Assembly (NCBI GenBank): GCA_010015675.1
Contig: ML976998.1
Location: 414,909-478,908, forward strand
From: Byssothecium circinans
Lineage: Eukaryota > Ascomycota > Dothideomycetes > Pleosporales > Massarinaceae
Direction: 5' to 3'
DNA length: 64,000 nt
Numbering within the stretch: position 1 is the first letter of the stretch; the number at the start of each line of letters is the position of its first letter. The translations under genes and the position numbers were made by a program. Under the pieces are notes generated by a model that saw nothing but the letters and a program-made list of their open reading frames with translations, ran no database searches and was not told the origin of the DNA. This document shows, piece after piece, positions 10,112 through 22,069 of the stretch.

Positions 10112-10849
10112 TCACAGCCCCATCATCGTCATGTGCATTCCATCGGATCCATTTCCCGACTCCATCGCCATCATAAGCTGCCTCATCGCAGTTCCCGGAC
10201 CGCTCCCGGCCGGCGGACACCCGTAAACCTCCTCAGCCAGCATCCTAACCTGCATCGGCATCCTTTCGTCCCCATACTCCTCGATCATCGTCGCCTTATC
10301 TAACTTCTTCTTCAGAGTGCTAAAATGGCCATCATTCTCGCCAAATTGCTCACACTCTTTAGCCTTCTCGGTATCCCACCAAGGCGGCAGGACACGTGTG
10401 GCTTGAGAAATGAACTCCCGGAAGCCGGTGATGCTGGAAGGCGCCCCTGTGTACACGCTGTTGGGATCTCTGCGGCCTCCGAACTTGAATTCGTCCGCTT
10501 GGCGCATGCGGAAGGCGTCAATGAGGAGCTTGTAGACGTCTTGTTCCGGACGATCGTGGAGGTACGTGTTGTTGTCTAGACGAGTGAATGGGTCCGGGAT
10601 TTGCTTTGAGAGGCTTTTGACGCGTGGAGTCTTGTAGCCGGAGGCATGCTCGATGTTTGGACCGCTCTTGCTGTCGCCTTCTGCGTGAGATGCAGCGTTG
10701 GTCGAGCATACTTTCTTGTGTATCTTCCAGTGTACCTTTTGGCATTCGCGGGAACAATAGTGTGTTGTTTGGCACTTTGCGCAGCGCTTCATGTTGGGCG
10801 CATCGTCGTCCGTCTTCTGGCACTTGGCACATGCTCTGGTCGTGGACAT
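10112..10849 (-). CDS. MYND-type zinc-finger protein
   Basis: A single exon of 245 residues. The N-terminus is a MYND finger: Cys7, Cys10, Cys23, Cys26, Cys32, Cys36, His44 and Cys48 in the expected order, a protein-protein interaction module that binds proline-rich motifs. The middle has a conserved-looking segment around residues 85-175 (TYLHDRPEQDVYKLLIDAFR and VLPPWWD), also seen in small fungal MYND proteins without a SET domain. No SET domain or signal peptide is present. The C-terminus is Met-rich and probably disordered. Function is unknown; a scaffold or co-regulator role is an inference from the finger. Confidence 0.85.
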   Translation of the reverse strand: MSTTRACAKCQKTDDDAPNMKRCAKCQTTHYCSRECQKVHWKIHKKVCSTNAASHAEGDSKSGPNIEHASGYKTPRVKSLSKQIPDPFTRLDNNTYLHDRPEQDVYKLLIDAFRMRQADEFKFGGRRDPNSVYTGAPSSITGFREFISQATRVLPPWWDTEKAKECEQFGENDGHFSTLKKKLDKATMIEEYGDERMPMQVRMLAEEVYGCPPAGSGPGTAMRQLMMAMESGNGSDGMHMTMMGL

Positions 10850-11559
10850 GACGTTGCTAGGTATAAGGGGCTATTGATTTGGGTTTCAGACGATGGCTGC
10901 CTATATACGCGCTAAGCTAATCCCATTCGGGGCGGTAAACAAGCCGCCATGAGCAATTGCCGAAATGCGCTTTCCCTCAACACCAGCTACATGCAATAGC
11001 GTGTAAATATTGTACGTATGAAAACACTGCAGGCGGAAGCGGACCGTTTAGTAGCAATCAGTAGGCTCAGAAAATTGCTTTCTCAATACATCCGTAGCAC
11101 TGTTGCCTAGGTACGTCGTAGATAGTGCGAGGGGATGCTGTTTGTCGACCATGAGGGAAAGTGAGGGGCTCCGTCGCATCCGAAACCGGACTAAGAACGC
11201 ATTGCACCGTGGCAGACCACAGCTGCTCGTCATCTATTCTTGCAAACGCTTTCTAAAGTCAATCAAATAAAGAAGATAAACAGTAGCACCGATCTCTCAA
11301 AGCACAATGGTCCGATTCTAATAATACCGCCCCGACCGGCCCATGTCTACACGCGTCTAACACACTCTTTCCGACAGCTATCTGATCGGCGCGACATGGC
11401 CCGAAAAGCGTCATCACTTCCATCCCGCTGCTGTCGTCTAATTCCTATTCCGATTGCTCAGAATGCAGTAATTCGTCAGCTCTCGACATTAATAAGAAGA
11501 GACCTCAAGGCTCAAGACTTCATCTTTCAACTTCTTACATCTAATCGTTTGCACTGAGA
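10850..11559. other. divergent promoter region
   Basis: About 0.7 kb between the MYND gene (minus) and the dehydrogenase gene (plus). No coding signal. It contains a GC-rich CCGCCCCGACCGGCCC patch near 11327-11342 that could bind C2H2 or zinc-cluster regulators, which is conjecture. Confidence 0.4.
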
Positions 11560-12752
11560 ATGAGCTCTCCTGCGATGACATCGACAATGCAGAACCCTTC
11601 CATCGTACTTTACGGCGCCGAAAACGCAAAACTAGAAGACAAACCCATGCCCGAAATTCTAGAAGGTCACGATGTGCTCGTCCAGATCGCATTCGTAGGC
11701 GTATGCGGGAGCGATGTTAGTACATTCCACCTTTCCATCTCTAACCTACGGGAACGCGAAAGCTTATCCCGACTCCAAAACCTCCCTCCAACTAACACCC
11801 ATAGGTACACTTTTGGAACCATGGCGGAATCGGCAAACATGTCGACCGCACGCACGGCATAGTCATGGGCCATGAAGCGAGCGGCGTCGTCAGCTCCATA
11901 GGCCCCGGCGTCACAGCCCTCAAAATCGGTGACCGAGTAGCTATTGAACCTGGTCTTCCATGCCGACACTGCAAGCCCTGTAAATCTGGCACCTATCACT
12001 TTTGCAAGAAGATGCAGTTCGCAGCCTCCCCTGGGCCTCCGGACACGCAAGGCACGCTCTGTAAGTACTTCAGGACGGTAGAAGATTTTGCGTATAAGAT
12101 CCCGGATAGCATGAGTCTGGAGGAGGCGGTATTGGTAGAGCCGACGAGTGTGGCGGTTCACGCGGTGAAGTTGGGGGATGTGCGGCCGGGCGAGACGGTG
12201 GTGGTGATGGGGAGTGGAACTATTGGACTTCTATGCGCGGCTGTGGCGAGGGTGTTTGGTGCGCATCGTCTCATTCTCGTGGATATTCTCGACAGTAAAT
12301 TAAGGTTTGCGGAGGACTACTTGAAGTGTGAGACATTCAAGCCGGATACCGGTGCTGATGCAGAGACGAACGCAGCGGCGTTGTTGTCAAAGTTTGGGCT
12401 CGAAGAGGTGGATACCGTGATTGAAGCCTCTGGCGCTGTGTCCAGTATCGAGGCTGGCATCAATGTGTTGAGACCTGGTGGCAAGTATGTACAGACGGGA
12501 ATGGGGCGGAGGAAGGTGGAATTCCCAATTGCGATGATGGGGGAGAAAGAGCTGATGGTCAGAGGCTGCTTCAGGTATAGCTGGGGCGACTATGAGCTAG
12601 CTGTGAGTTTGCTGTCGAAGGGGACGATTGATGTAAAGCCGCTGATCTCGTCGACGTCGTCCTTTGAAGACGCGACTGTCGCGTGGGAGAAGACGAAGAA
12701 GGGAGAGGGGATCAAGAATTTGATTCGTGGAGTGCAGAATGATACCAAGTAG
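11560..12752 (+). CDS. zinc-dependent medium-chain dehydrogenase, xylitol/sorbitol type
   Basis: Two exons, 11560-11715 and 11805-12752 (intron 89 bp), give 367 residues. Catalytic-zinc ligands are visible: Cys49 in GVCGSD, and His75 and Glu76 in MGHEA. The structural-zinc lobe is complete with Cys105, Cys108, Cys111 and Cys119. The cofactor motif VMGSGTIGLL and the following LVDI (acidic end of strand 2) suggest NAD rather than NADP. The best family match is the polyol dehydrogenase group (xylitol, sorbitol and L-arabinitol 4-dehydrogenases) of the fungal pentose and hexitol pathways, acting in the cytosol; the exact polyol cannot be told. A second Met at residue 6 or 10 could also be the start. 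Confidence 0.85.
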
Positions 12753-13312
12753 TCAAGTTTCCGCTCAGCTCGAGTGATGGCACACTGTCTCTGGCCATAG
12801 AGATTTTTTCGTTTACAGAAGTTATCAACTAGAGAGGAAGTTACAGCCTTCAACATTAAGTTCTCCCGGCAACTAAAATATTAGAGATGGAGGATTGGAA
12901 GAAGAATACTGTAAACCCCTTCAACGCTGAAACTGGCGTAATCACGTTCCTCCAAAAAGATGTCCCAACTTTGAAGGGTCCAGATGCCTATCCAGGCCAT
13001 GTATGTACTCGTGACACGTCCAAAAAATCTGACAATGGTGTGATTTCGAATCGAACTCCGTCTATGGATTATTAGTGAGAGCTGTTCATCTCACCCATCG
13101 CCGATAACATTTGATCACGAACCTCTGAAGATGCACAGACCATCCGCATCCCCAAGCTCCAAAATCTCGACTTGTGAACTTCAGCAGCCATCGTCATCCC
13201 GCCCATTCAGCTCATCACTCACAACAATAAACACTACACTCCAATCCATCGCACCCAGCGAATCTGCATCTGACACGAATCAACGGTCCCATATACCATA
13301 ACCACCGCGACA
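12753..13312. other. intergenic region before TIM10
   Basis: Contains the 3' end of the dehydrogenase unit and the TIM10 promoter. A 62-codon frame at 12887-13075 has protein-like composition but no recognisable domain and no convincing splice partner. Confidence 0.4.
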
Positions 13313-13753
13313 ATGTCCTTCCTCTTCGGCCGCCAACCGCAAATCTCCTCTGAGCAGAAGATCGCTCAAGCAGAGGCAGAAATCGACATGGTGTCGGACA
13401 TGTACGCGCGGTACGTTCGCCATCTTCCCAATTACCCATCTTCTCTTCTGCGCTCCCAAGTCTCTCCCTGCCCTGTCGGTCCTCTGCGTCCTTGGGCATT
13501 TCTTCCTTTCCTATCACCCCCTTGCGACAACCGCTAATACTGGGCGTATAACAGCCTCGTTCAATCCTGCAGCAAAAAATGCATCGACTCAACGTACCGC
13601 GAAGCTGACCTCAACAAAGGCGAATCCGTCTGCCTCGACCGCTGCGTAGCAAAGTTCTTCGAAGTCAACGTCAAGGTTAGTGAGAAGATGCAGGGCGAGG
13701 CCCAGGGCGGCGCGGCAGGCGGGAGCGGCGGAATGTTTGGCGGGGGCATGTAA
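13313..13753 (+). CDS. TIM10: mitochondrial intermembrane-space chaperone Tim10
   Basis: Two exons, 13313-13410 and 13555-13753 (intron 144 bp), give 98 residues. The small-Tim signature is complete: twin CX3C motifs at Cys38/Cys42 (CSKKC) and Cys59/Cys63 (CLDRC), separated by 16 residues, inside an amphipathic helical hairpin, followed by KFFEVNVKV and a Gly-rich tail. In the known system Tim9-Tim10 hexamers escort hydrophobic carrier precursors from TOM to the TIM22 complex, and the cysteines are oxidised by Mia40. Sequence around the motifs favours Tim10 over Tim9. The start is the first ATG and gives the family's usual length. Confidence 0.92.
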
Positions 13754-14743
13754 GATACAATACCGTATGGGATAGTGCTGGAGGGGCATATGAGGATAGG
13801 GAGGAATGAAGCAGAGCGCCAAGACAGACATTTGGAGCCAGAGCACTTGGTGGGGAGGAAGGACTTCTTGGAGTGATGAGATGCTGAATGCGATCAGGGA
13901 AGGGGGTGTGTGGGATATCTCCGCTTCGCACTGGCGTTCACCGGTCACGGACTCAGGCACGGCACGCAGGACTGTACGAGTACATCTGTAGGGGCATTTG
14001 AATTTTAATTGGGGCAGAGAGAAGAAAAGCCCTCATGGTCTATCGTTGTAAAGCAGATCGCATGTCAGCGATCAGATGTGTCCATCCACTCCACCCTCCA
14101 CGTCATTACCGTTGCCACCACACCGTCGCAAATACTCATTCACTCATCAAACTTCCATCCATCCACCATGATTAAGAAAGAAAGGGAAAAAGGGCTGGTT
14201 ATCCTTAAGCTCGCCGAGTCCGACACACTCCATGGAGTTAGATCAGACAATGCAGATGCTGCAAATGACAAACCGCCTTGGGTCATGATCGTTACAAGAT
14301 CGTCTATGAAAACATGAAAAGAGCTTTTGGAAAACATTGCAAGTCTCCGCGTTGGCGTACGTGACTTTCGGTGCGGACTGTAGGGCCACACGTTCGAGTA
14401 TGCAGCGGATGGAGCGAAGGCAAATTGATGACGAAGAAATTGACTCAGTCGATGAAGAGAAACAGGACGTGACTAGATATATATCAGCATTGGTAATGAG
14501 CTTCGAGGGCTCTCCGCGTACCTCTTTCATCAACGTGGGCCGCAGTCGCTCAAAGAGAGCACCGAACATGAGTAATCCGTTTGAAGACACCCAAATCAAA
14601 CACTACTCAAGCAATATCCGACCATGGAAGTACAACGAGATCGTTGCAGAGGCATCGTTTCAACCTAGAAAGAGATCGAGACCGCCTGCGAACGGTTAAT
14701 GCATCTGCGAAGTAATTGTTGGGTTGTTGTCGTGCCTCTCCAC
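13754..14743. other. convergent intergenic region of about 1 kb
   Basis: Lies between TIM10 (plus) and the large gene on the minus strand. Two overlapping frames at 14243-14599 (minus) and 14337-14699 (plus) are mutual shadows and neither looks like a known protein. Confidence 0.4.
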
Positions 14744-17700
14744 CTATGCGTGGTCTTGCATAATGGACTTCACTTCGCCCAAGGTCTCTGGTGTCAGGGC
14801 TTTCAGTTCCCGGATTAAAGTCTTGATGGAAGTAACTGTCTCGCGTTCGACATCGCGCTCACATAGCTTGAGCATTTTGTCCATGTCGAGATGAGCGCGC
14901 TGCGCGAAGGCCGCAGCATCACGAGCGTGCTTCTTGGCTTCGGTAGCCGCAATTTGGGTCAACTTCAACGCTTCGACCGTGCTGAGGAGGGCCTGTTTGA
15001 TCGGTACTGTCAGTACCAATTCTGCCATTACAAGGGAATGTTTATGCATGGTTTGACAAACCTCTGCGATCTCGCATCCTCGTACATGCTCAGGTGTGCC
15101 TTTTGGAATTGTCTCGATTCGAGCCATGATCCTAGTGGCGGCGTTGCCAGAACAGTCTACTACTGCGGCCGAGGTCTTGGTCGTGGTAGCGGACGGGTCA
15201 ACGGAAGTCGTGGTAGTAGATACTTCGGCAGGGACACTCGACTTTCTAAATCGCAAGCTGATGCGGCTTGCCTTCGGCGCAGGTCGCTTCATCGTTTCGG
15301 AATCCTCTACAGGATTTTTGCCGATGTTCGTCCTCGAAAAGTTCAGACGCTTGGTAAAGGAGGTTCCGATGGACTCAGCTGCTTGATCACCGCCCTTGTC
15401 ATCGCGTTTCTTGAAGATTCCGCGAAAGCTACGCTTTGTTTTCATTTTCGCGGTATGTTGTTCTGCAGTACCGGCTTGGGAAGCAGAAGGAGTGGCGTTG
15501 CCATCAGCATTGACGCTCGAATTAGCAGCTTGGTTCATGGCTACATCGCTGTTCTTGGTGATAAAGGCAGTCGGATTGTGAGCAATCTCCAAAATCGCAG
15601 CGGATGCTTTAGGGTCGCCGTCATGTTCCAAAAACGGGCTGCTACGACGATCCAAATTTGCGCATGATTTGTCTGTAGCTGTTTCCTCCAAGTGACTGCC
15701 AAAGGTCTGCGAGAAATTGTGGCTCGCATGACTGCGCGAGAGCAACGGTGGATTAGCTTCCGGAGCAACACTCAACGATTGTCTAAGTCTGGACGGCAGA
15801 GGACCCGAGTAGGCATCGCGGCGAGGGTAGACAGTTCGTCCAGGCATGATGCTGCTATTACGCTTGTGGGCGGTCGATAGTGGTGAGCTGTTTGTGGACG
15901 ACATCGTCTTAAACATGGGAAGCCAGGATTCGCGTGGACTCTCTAAAGCTGAGACAGAGGGCCTAGAGCCAACCGAGCCTGAAGTCGGCTGATCTGCCTG
16001 GAAGCCACTGCCAAAAGACGAAGAGTGCGCTGGGGATGATGGCTGGTCTATTCCGTACTTAATACTGCTCTTACGTTCTGGTCGCATTGCACGAATCGGT
16101 TGGACCTTGACGGCTTTCTCAGTGGTATCAGCGATGGGGGCTACTTCACCTGGAGCGCCGTCGAGGTTCTCACGGCTCATGGACTTCAAGGCCGTATCGC
16201 TGCTCTTGGGCCTGAACAGAATGCTCTTCCTGCTGCCCACGGATTGTGGAGTGGTGGATCGAGAGCGCACAGACAGTAACGACAAACGACTTCCTCGTCC
16301 AGTAAGAGCCACCTGCGGCGGTATGGCTGGCACTGGTGGGGAGTCTGCATCTCCGCCGTAGATGATCGTATCGGCATCAGCTGAGATCCTAATGACCGGA
16401 CCAAGGTTGGCGCTTGATGTCTGTTTTCCGAGGAACTTGACACGAGTGCTTGATTCAAAGATTTCTCGTTCCTCTTCATCAAGTGAAGAACCTGCGGCCT
16501 GGCTCCAATTATCAGAATCGTTCGACAGCCGCTTCGAGTGTCCTCCAGGGTAGAAAGATAGCTGCTCAGAGCTTGCATGGACATTCTCATTATGTGTTTG
16601 ATCATCGTATCTATAGGGGGTAAAGGCATTACCAGCAAGAGACTGCTCGCGCTGTGCGCCCGCCAATGGTTGACTCTTGTTGCCTGACTGGTCTTGCACA
16701 TGCATTAATGGGGCTCTAATGACAGTGCCGGCGACTGCAGAGCTTGTGCTAATAGGTCGAGACAGTGACGAACGTTTTGATGATGTGCCAGGAGTTTTAG
16801 CTAGGTCACTAGTGATGGGGGATTCCTGCGCAGCCTCCTCGGGCGTGGTAAGGGCATGAATCATCGTCGGCTCACTCTGGGAGTAGATGGATGAGGCCAC
16901 CGAATAGCGGAGCGTGATAGGGTCATTAGGTGTGGTGAGCCTGTGTGATGCTGCCGATATCTGATCGACTGGGTCGGGAAATGAAGCCATCGAGCTGCGT
17001 ACAGCAGCCGAGTCGTCCGGGGTGGTCAATGCATGTACCGTTGCTGACGTGTCGTTGTAGCTAGAGTGGAAAGACTCCATAGCAGAATTGCGATTACTAT
17101 TGAGAGCTGGCGATTCTTGATAGGGCGAATAGTTCTGCAAGTACTGCGAATTGCGGGTCGTTCCACGAATTGTGCTGCTTGCCGGGCTAGCAAAAGCTGA
17201 GTGAAAGCTTGCGCCAGTGGAAGCCGTTGGAGCCGGAGATGAGAACCGACGCTGGGGAGATGCATTATTGGGCTGAATGACGGGCCATTGCTCTGCCGTA
17301 GGCGTGCCAGCGTCGTGCGCATCCACTAGGGTTCGCTGAGCCTTTGGCGGGCTAGCTGTGTTCGTCAAGATAGCGACAGGAGCACCGGGCAGTGGTTTGT
17401 CGACGTTGGCTGAAAGACTCTTCATGGGATTCTGCATTTCATCAGCTTGTCACTCGTATTCATGAAGAGGAGACGAACCGGGATTCCTGAGGCACTGCTG
17501 ACCGAATGGCGGTTTGGCTGCCGGGACGCCTTGGGAGGACTCCCGCGCGGGGAACTGGTGCGCTCAGTCCGGGCAACAGGCAAGCCACTCGTTAATGTCC
17601 TGTTCGAGCCGCGGGGGTTGGGCAAAGGGACGCGCGACACGCTAGCTCCAACAGAGATGGACACAGCGGGGCTGTTGACGGAGAGTGACGCATCGAAGCC

Positions 17701-17922
17701 GCTGGGAGCTGCAATACGTGTGGGACCTGCGGTCGTTCTCATTCGCCTCGGAGCAGCGCGAGCCTGGGGGATCCTCGAGGAAGTTGCAGATGCGTTCATT
17801 GCTGCTGTGTGGGACCTAGACAGGCGAGGTGAGCCGGCTTCGTTGACTTGTACATTGCTACGCCGGGGCCCGGTCGAGTCGTTTGTAGGTGCGTCGCTGC
17901 CGCCGCCGGGAGAGGACTCCAT
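14744..17922 (-). CDS. large Ser/Pro-rich protein of unknown function with helical C-terminus
   Basis: Two exons, 17922-17479 and 17431-14744 (47 bp intron, GTTCGT..TGCAG), give 1043 residues. Roughly the first 900 residues are low-complexity, rich in Ser, Thr, Pro and Ala with many basic SR/SP-type sites, and are probably disordered and phosphorylated. A basic patch KMKTKRSFRGIFKKRDD lies in the last third. The last 110 or so residues (from about RIMARIETIPKGTPEHVRG) are ordered, helical and Ala/Lys/Glu-rich, including AATEAKKHARDAAAFAQRAH, and look like the conserved functional domain. No membrane segment or signal peptide. I do not recognise the family; a cortical, cytoskeletal or signalling scaffold would fit but is only a guess. 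Confidence 0.8.
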
Positions 17923-18881
17923 CTGAGGTCACGGTCGAGGAATGGGTAGCTGTTTGGTACACCTGCTTACGTTAGCAAGCTGGTTCTGTTGTATATGCAC
18001 GCGAGAATCAAGACGCGCCGGTTCCAGAAGCAGGTGTCGATTGAGTGAGCTGAGGGGAAGGAAAGAGAGAGGGGCGGACAGACGCTGAAGTTTTGGGCCA
18101 GAGGCCAAAGGCTTGGCATTGCTCATTGCAGCCTGCAAACGCAGGTTACCACAGACACTCATATAAATTTTTGCAGTGAAAGAGAGCAACATGACAGTGG
18201 AAGAGATTATGCGATCGAGCTTGTGGGGAACCGCGTTCGTGACTTAGAAAGAGACTTGATAGCATTGGAAAGAGCACGAGTGGGAGGAAAGAAAGCACAC
18301 AGCACATGGAGCACTTGAGAGGGTCTTGCCCAGGTAGGAAGAAGAATTGACTTGGGCATTGAATGAAAAGCACCGAAGTGGAGATGAATGAGATTGAGAT
18401 GTGAAGCTTTGGCAATTTTCTCGACCTACCCATATTGACCGAATTGTAGGATCACCCCTCGTGTCGTTAGGAATCGATCGATATGTTTTGTCAGGAGGTT
18501 TCCATAAAAGGCGAAGAGGCCTTTGACTGGCCGAATGGGCACTCAGCATGAAGGTGAGGATAGAGGGTGGAGCCCCGCTGAGTGAGTGCATCGTTTTGGC
18601 GATGGAAGATCCAGAGCGACTCCATCTGTCTGTATTCCGCTGCTGCTTCTTCTTTTTGAGGGTTGACGATTGAAGGTGATCGCAAAGTCCCCTCAAACTC
18701 GGCCTCTAATGTGGGAGTCGCATCGAGGGACGTTGAAGTCTGGCAGGTGTGCCGGCTTATTAATTGCATGTGACCATCCCAAGCATGGTTAGCCGGCCAT
18801 CCGTGCATCGCCATACATATCGGACACCATGCCGTCGCTTCGTGTCCTCCACTTTTACCTCACACGTTATCTCCACGCACC
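17923..18881. other. divergent promoter region between the Ser-rich gene and gwt1
   Basis: About 0.96 kb. No coding signal of its own; several minus-strand frames here are short and low in complexity. It probably includes the 5' leader of the minus-strand gene near 17923-18150. Confidence 0.4.
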
Positions 18882-20408
18882 ATGACTAAAGACTATAAGC
18901 AGTTGAAGCAGGAGCATGTCTCCGGCCACATGGGGAGCTCTCTGTTTGACATCAACAGCGTCTCCCTCGCTATGCCTGTACCGTACTTGACCCATCCTTC
19001 CACCTTGCTGCACCACTGACAGTGTACACAGTTGTCTATTCTCCTCTGGTCTGTCCTGCAATCGCGCATGCACCAATTTACGCCGTATACGCCTAGCGCC
19101 TGCCTCGTCGACATTCTGCTCAATTGTTGCGTAACACTCAGCGCGACGACCGTGTACTCATCATCACCGTGGCTCCTCAATCTACTCCTTCTCGTTCCAG
19201 CAGCCCTCCTCTATCTAAGTAATTCACCCGCACACACAAAAGCGACACAAAGGCCGCCAAAGAAAGACGAGGTAGAGAAGGAGACTCGGCTCGATCATCT
19301 GCCCGTGAAACCATTCATCACACATTACCGCGGAGCAATGATGGTCATTACGTGTATAGCGATATTGGCAGTAGACTTTCGCATCTTTCCGCGCCGCTTC
19401 GCAAAGGCTGAGAATTGGGGAACGTCACTAATGGATATGGGCGTTGGATCGTTCGTATTCACAAACGGTGTAGTATCTGTCCGATCATCCCTTAAGTTAA
19501 ACACCGACAAACTTCCGCCGTTGTCGAAGCGACTCGTGGCATCATTGAGGCATGTACTACCATTACTCGTTCTTGGGGTGGTACGCCTCATCTCTGTCAA
19601 AGGGCTAGACTACGCAGAGCATGTTTCCGAGTACGGCGTCCATTGGAACTTCTTCTTCACGCTCGGCTTCTTGCCCCCCTTTGTCGCATTGTTTCAGTCT
19701 GCATTTGCGCTTCTCCCCTCGTACGCAGTCCTCTCATGCATTTTGGCCGCCATATACGAAGTCGCGCTCGACAAGACTACGCTAGGTGCCTTCATACTCA
19801 CCGCCGAGCGCACCAATCTTTTCACCAAGAACCGCGAGGGCATCTTCTCCTTCTTCGGCTACCTCGCCATTTTTCTCGCAGGTCAATCTCTGGGATCCCT
19901 TGCCCTTCCACGACAGCAACCCATTTCTCGGCATGCTTCACTTGCCACCAAGATCAGACAATCTGTTCTCGGCAAGCTTGCCCTTTCTGCCCTCCTATGG
20001 ACAGTTCTGTTCTACATCTCTATCAGCTACTACGGTTTCGGTCTCACAGTCTCGCGTCGTCTGGCTAATCTGCCCTACTTCCTTTGGGTATGCTCATTCA
20101 ACAGCTACCAGATTGCCATCTGCTGCGCCATTGAGACTGTATTGTTTCCAAATATCTACAAAGCGCCGACCAAAGAGGATGAGAGGCAGAGAGCTCGGGA
20201 TGCAACGAGTACTGTGCTGTATGCCATCAATCGTAATGGGTTAGCGGTATTTCTGCTTGCCAACTTGCTCACTGGACTTGTTAATATGGCGATGCCGACG
20301 TTGCACATGGAGGTCTTGGAGACGATGGCGACCTTGGTGGCATATATTGCTATCGTTGTCCTTGTTGCTGTTGGGCTAGATCGATGGAACATCTCGATCA
20401 AGCTATGA
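18882..20408 (+). CDS. gwt1: GPI-anchor inositol acyltransferase Gwt1 (PIG-W)
   Basis: Two exons, 18882-18977 and 19032-20408, give 490 residues. Exon 1 (MTKDYKQLKQEHVSGHMG..) is needed to supply the family's N-terminus, which then joins LLWSVLQSR. The protein is almost wholly hydrophobic with about a dozen membrane segments. The signature DFRIFPRRFAKAENWG, followed by the SLMDMGVGSFVF block and an arginine-containing loop, is diagnostic of Gwt1/PIG-W, the ER enzyme that palmitoylates the inositol of GlcN-PI early in GPI-anchor synthesis and the known target of gepinacin and fosmanogepix-type antifungals. Two acceptors nine bases apart (19022 and 19031) are both in frame and would differ by three residues (CTQ). 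Confidence 0.93.
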
Positions 20409-20785
20409 ATGCTGTAACAAGTATATATTCCCAACTTTGGTCGGTCTTTACCTAAGCACTTGCAAGCAGACGTGGGAGAAAGAGTCTTTTCTGAGTGTTC
20501 ACCTCAAACATCGTCCCTACCTGCATCATAAAAGGAAACAACAGCTTTTCTGCCATCGCGCTCTGCATAAACATACCTGAATTTTGCCGGCTTCAATGTT
20601 TCGATGTCGGACATAACATGACATCTGGAAGGTTCATTGATGATATCAAGGCACGTGATAGCGCGTTTCTCTAGCGCGTCCCGCACAGACCGCAACTCCG
20701 CCTTCCATCATCTCTCACGCCTCTACCGGCAAAAGATCCAACACATATTTGCACCCGACAAACTGAACGAGTATAAATAACGAAG
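20409..20785. other. intergenic region between gwt1 and sfr1
   Basis: About 0.38 kb between two tandem plus-strand genes. A TATAAA-like element (GTATAAATAA at 20770-20779) lies immediately before the sfr1 ATG, too close to be its TATA box unless translation starts later. Confidence 0.4.
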
Positions 20786-21630
20786 ATGTCGACGCCGCAA
20801 GCCAAACGACGGCGCCTCAATGAAGCCAGCAAAACGCTGCATAAGCCCTTCAAATCACCCTTCCGCACACCTCTCAAAACCCCACCAAGCTCTGACCCAC
20901 CATCGTCAGATCCACCAGATATCAGCGCACCAGCTCCCGCACCCATGGGCACCAAACCTCTCTCCACATTCAACCCATCTTCATCCCGCCTCACCAACAC
21001 CAACACCCCCAAATCAAAACTGCACCTTCCCCATCCAAAAACGTCAACGCCAATCGGGTCTAGCCAGAAAAAAACGCCATCCAAACCAAGCCTTACACGC
21101 GAAATCATGCAAGTCCGGAACGAGATCCAGATTTTGAACCAAGCTTATGCGCTCGCCACATCGGACAAGGAAGAAGGGATGGTTGCGCTGATTGATCGGT
21201 GGCGAACGGCGAGTCGGGCGGCGGCTGAAGAGGTGTTTGCGACGACGAGGGATCGGGTGAATCGGATGGGTGGTGTGGGTGCGTGGAAAGAGAGGGAGAA
21301 GGAGCAGAAAGAGTGGAGATTGAAGGCTGATAGGGAGGAGATGGAGGCTGAGAGGGAAAAGCTGGCTGAGGCGAGGGAGAATGCGGAGGGAGGGAACATG
21401 GAAGATGAGTATGAAGGTTTCGTCAAGGAGAGCGATGATTCGTGTCAGAAGGAGGAGGTGGAAACGTTCAAGGCGGCGGATGATGATGTGAGTATTGGGA
21501 TCGACATAGCAAGAGGTGAGTTGGTGCTGACATACTATAGTCATTCACGATGGACATGATGCTCAAGACGCTCAATATTGATCTGAATCTCATCGGGTAC
21601 AACAAGGAGGCTCAGCGATGGGATGGATGA
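20786..21630 (+). CDS. sfr1: Swi5-dependent recombination repair protein Sfr1 (Mei5 homologue)
   Basis: Two exons, 20786-21487 and 21541-21630 (53 bp intron), give 263 residues. The N-terminal 100 residues are basic and Ser/Pro/Thr-rich (KRRRL, PFKSPFRTPLKTPP), the disordered DNA-contacting region of the family. A coiled coil follows from about LTREIMQVRNEIQILNQAYAL, then a charged Glu/Arg/Lys helix. The short last exon encodes SFTMDMMLKTLNIDLNLIG and YNKEAQRW, a C-terminal block I associate with Sfr1/Mei5. In known systems Swi5-Sfr1 stabilises Rad51 (and Dmc1) filaments in homologous recombination. The recognition rests on the overall layout plus that final block; no partner gene swi5 is in the window. 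Confidence 0.78.
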
Positions 21631-22069
21631 TGGGAGTCAAAGGACTTCGAAGGTGAAGGCACCATCACTTTCCTCAAGGATGGACAGACGAGCAGTACAA
21701 GCACATGGATAGATATTCGAGCGATGTATGGTATGGGATATACGTTTTGGACACGAGAGACTACATTCTACTAATGGGTTAGTATTCAATTTTCCACTGC
21801 TTATCTTTCGCGGCTAACATAATCGATCGAGGAAACATCAATAACATGACCCGGATAAACATAAAAGCAAATAGTTTTGCAATTCCAGCTCCAACATGAA
21901 CTATCATGTCCGCATATCAATCGACAACAATGTGACGTCATGAAGCTCCACTCCACACTCTCCTATCTCATCTCTAACCTCAATCATTCCCGTTCAAAGT
22001 ACAAGTAGACAACATCGCTAGCCCGATTACATGCACTAGCATATCATATAGTTAGCGATTTTGCTCCAA
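21631..22069. other. intergenic, AT-richer left border of a degraded island
   Basis: No open frame with coding character. Base composition becomes more AT-rich from about 21780. It separates the conserved sfr1 gene from the pseudogenes that follow. Confidence 0.4.

Noticed and set aside
630..12752. Classical secondary-metabolite gene cluster
   Set aside because: No polyketide synthase, NRPS, terpene synthase, P450 or transporter is present; only oxidoreductases and one regulator.
12887..13075. Plus-strand frame of 62 codons (MEDWKKNTVNPFN..) with a GTATGT donor inside
   Set aside because: Composition is protein-like but no downstream exon continues it; joining at the nearest acceptor gives an immediate stop.
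14243..14699. Overlapping opposite-strand frames of about 120 codons each
   Set aside because: Mutual shadows in a convergent intergenic region; neither has domain features or splice partners.
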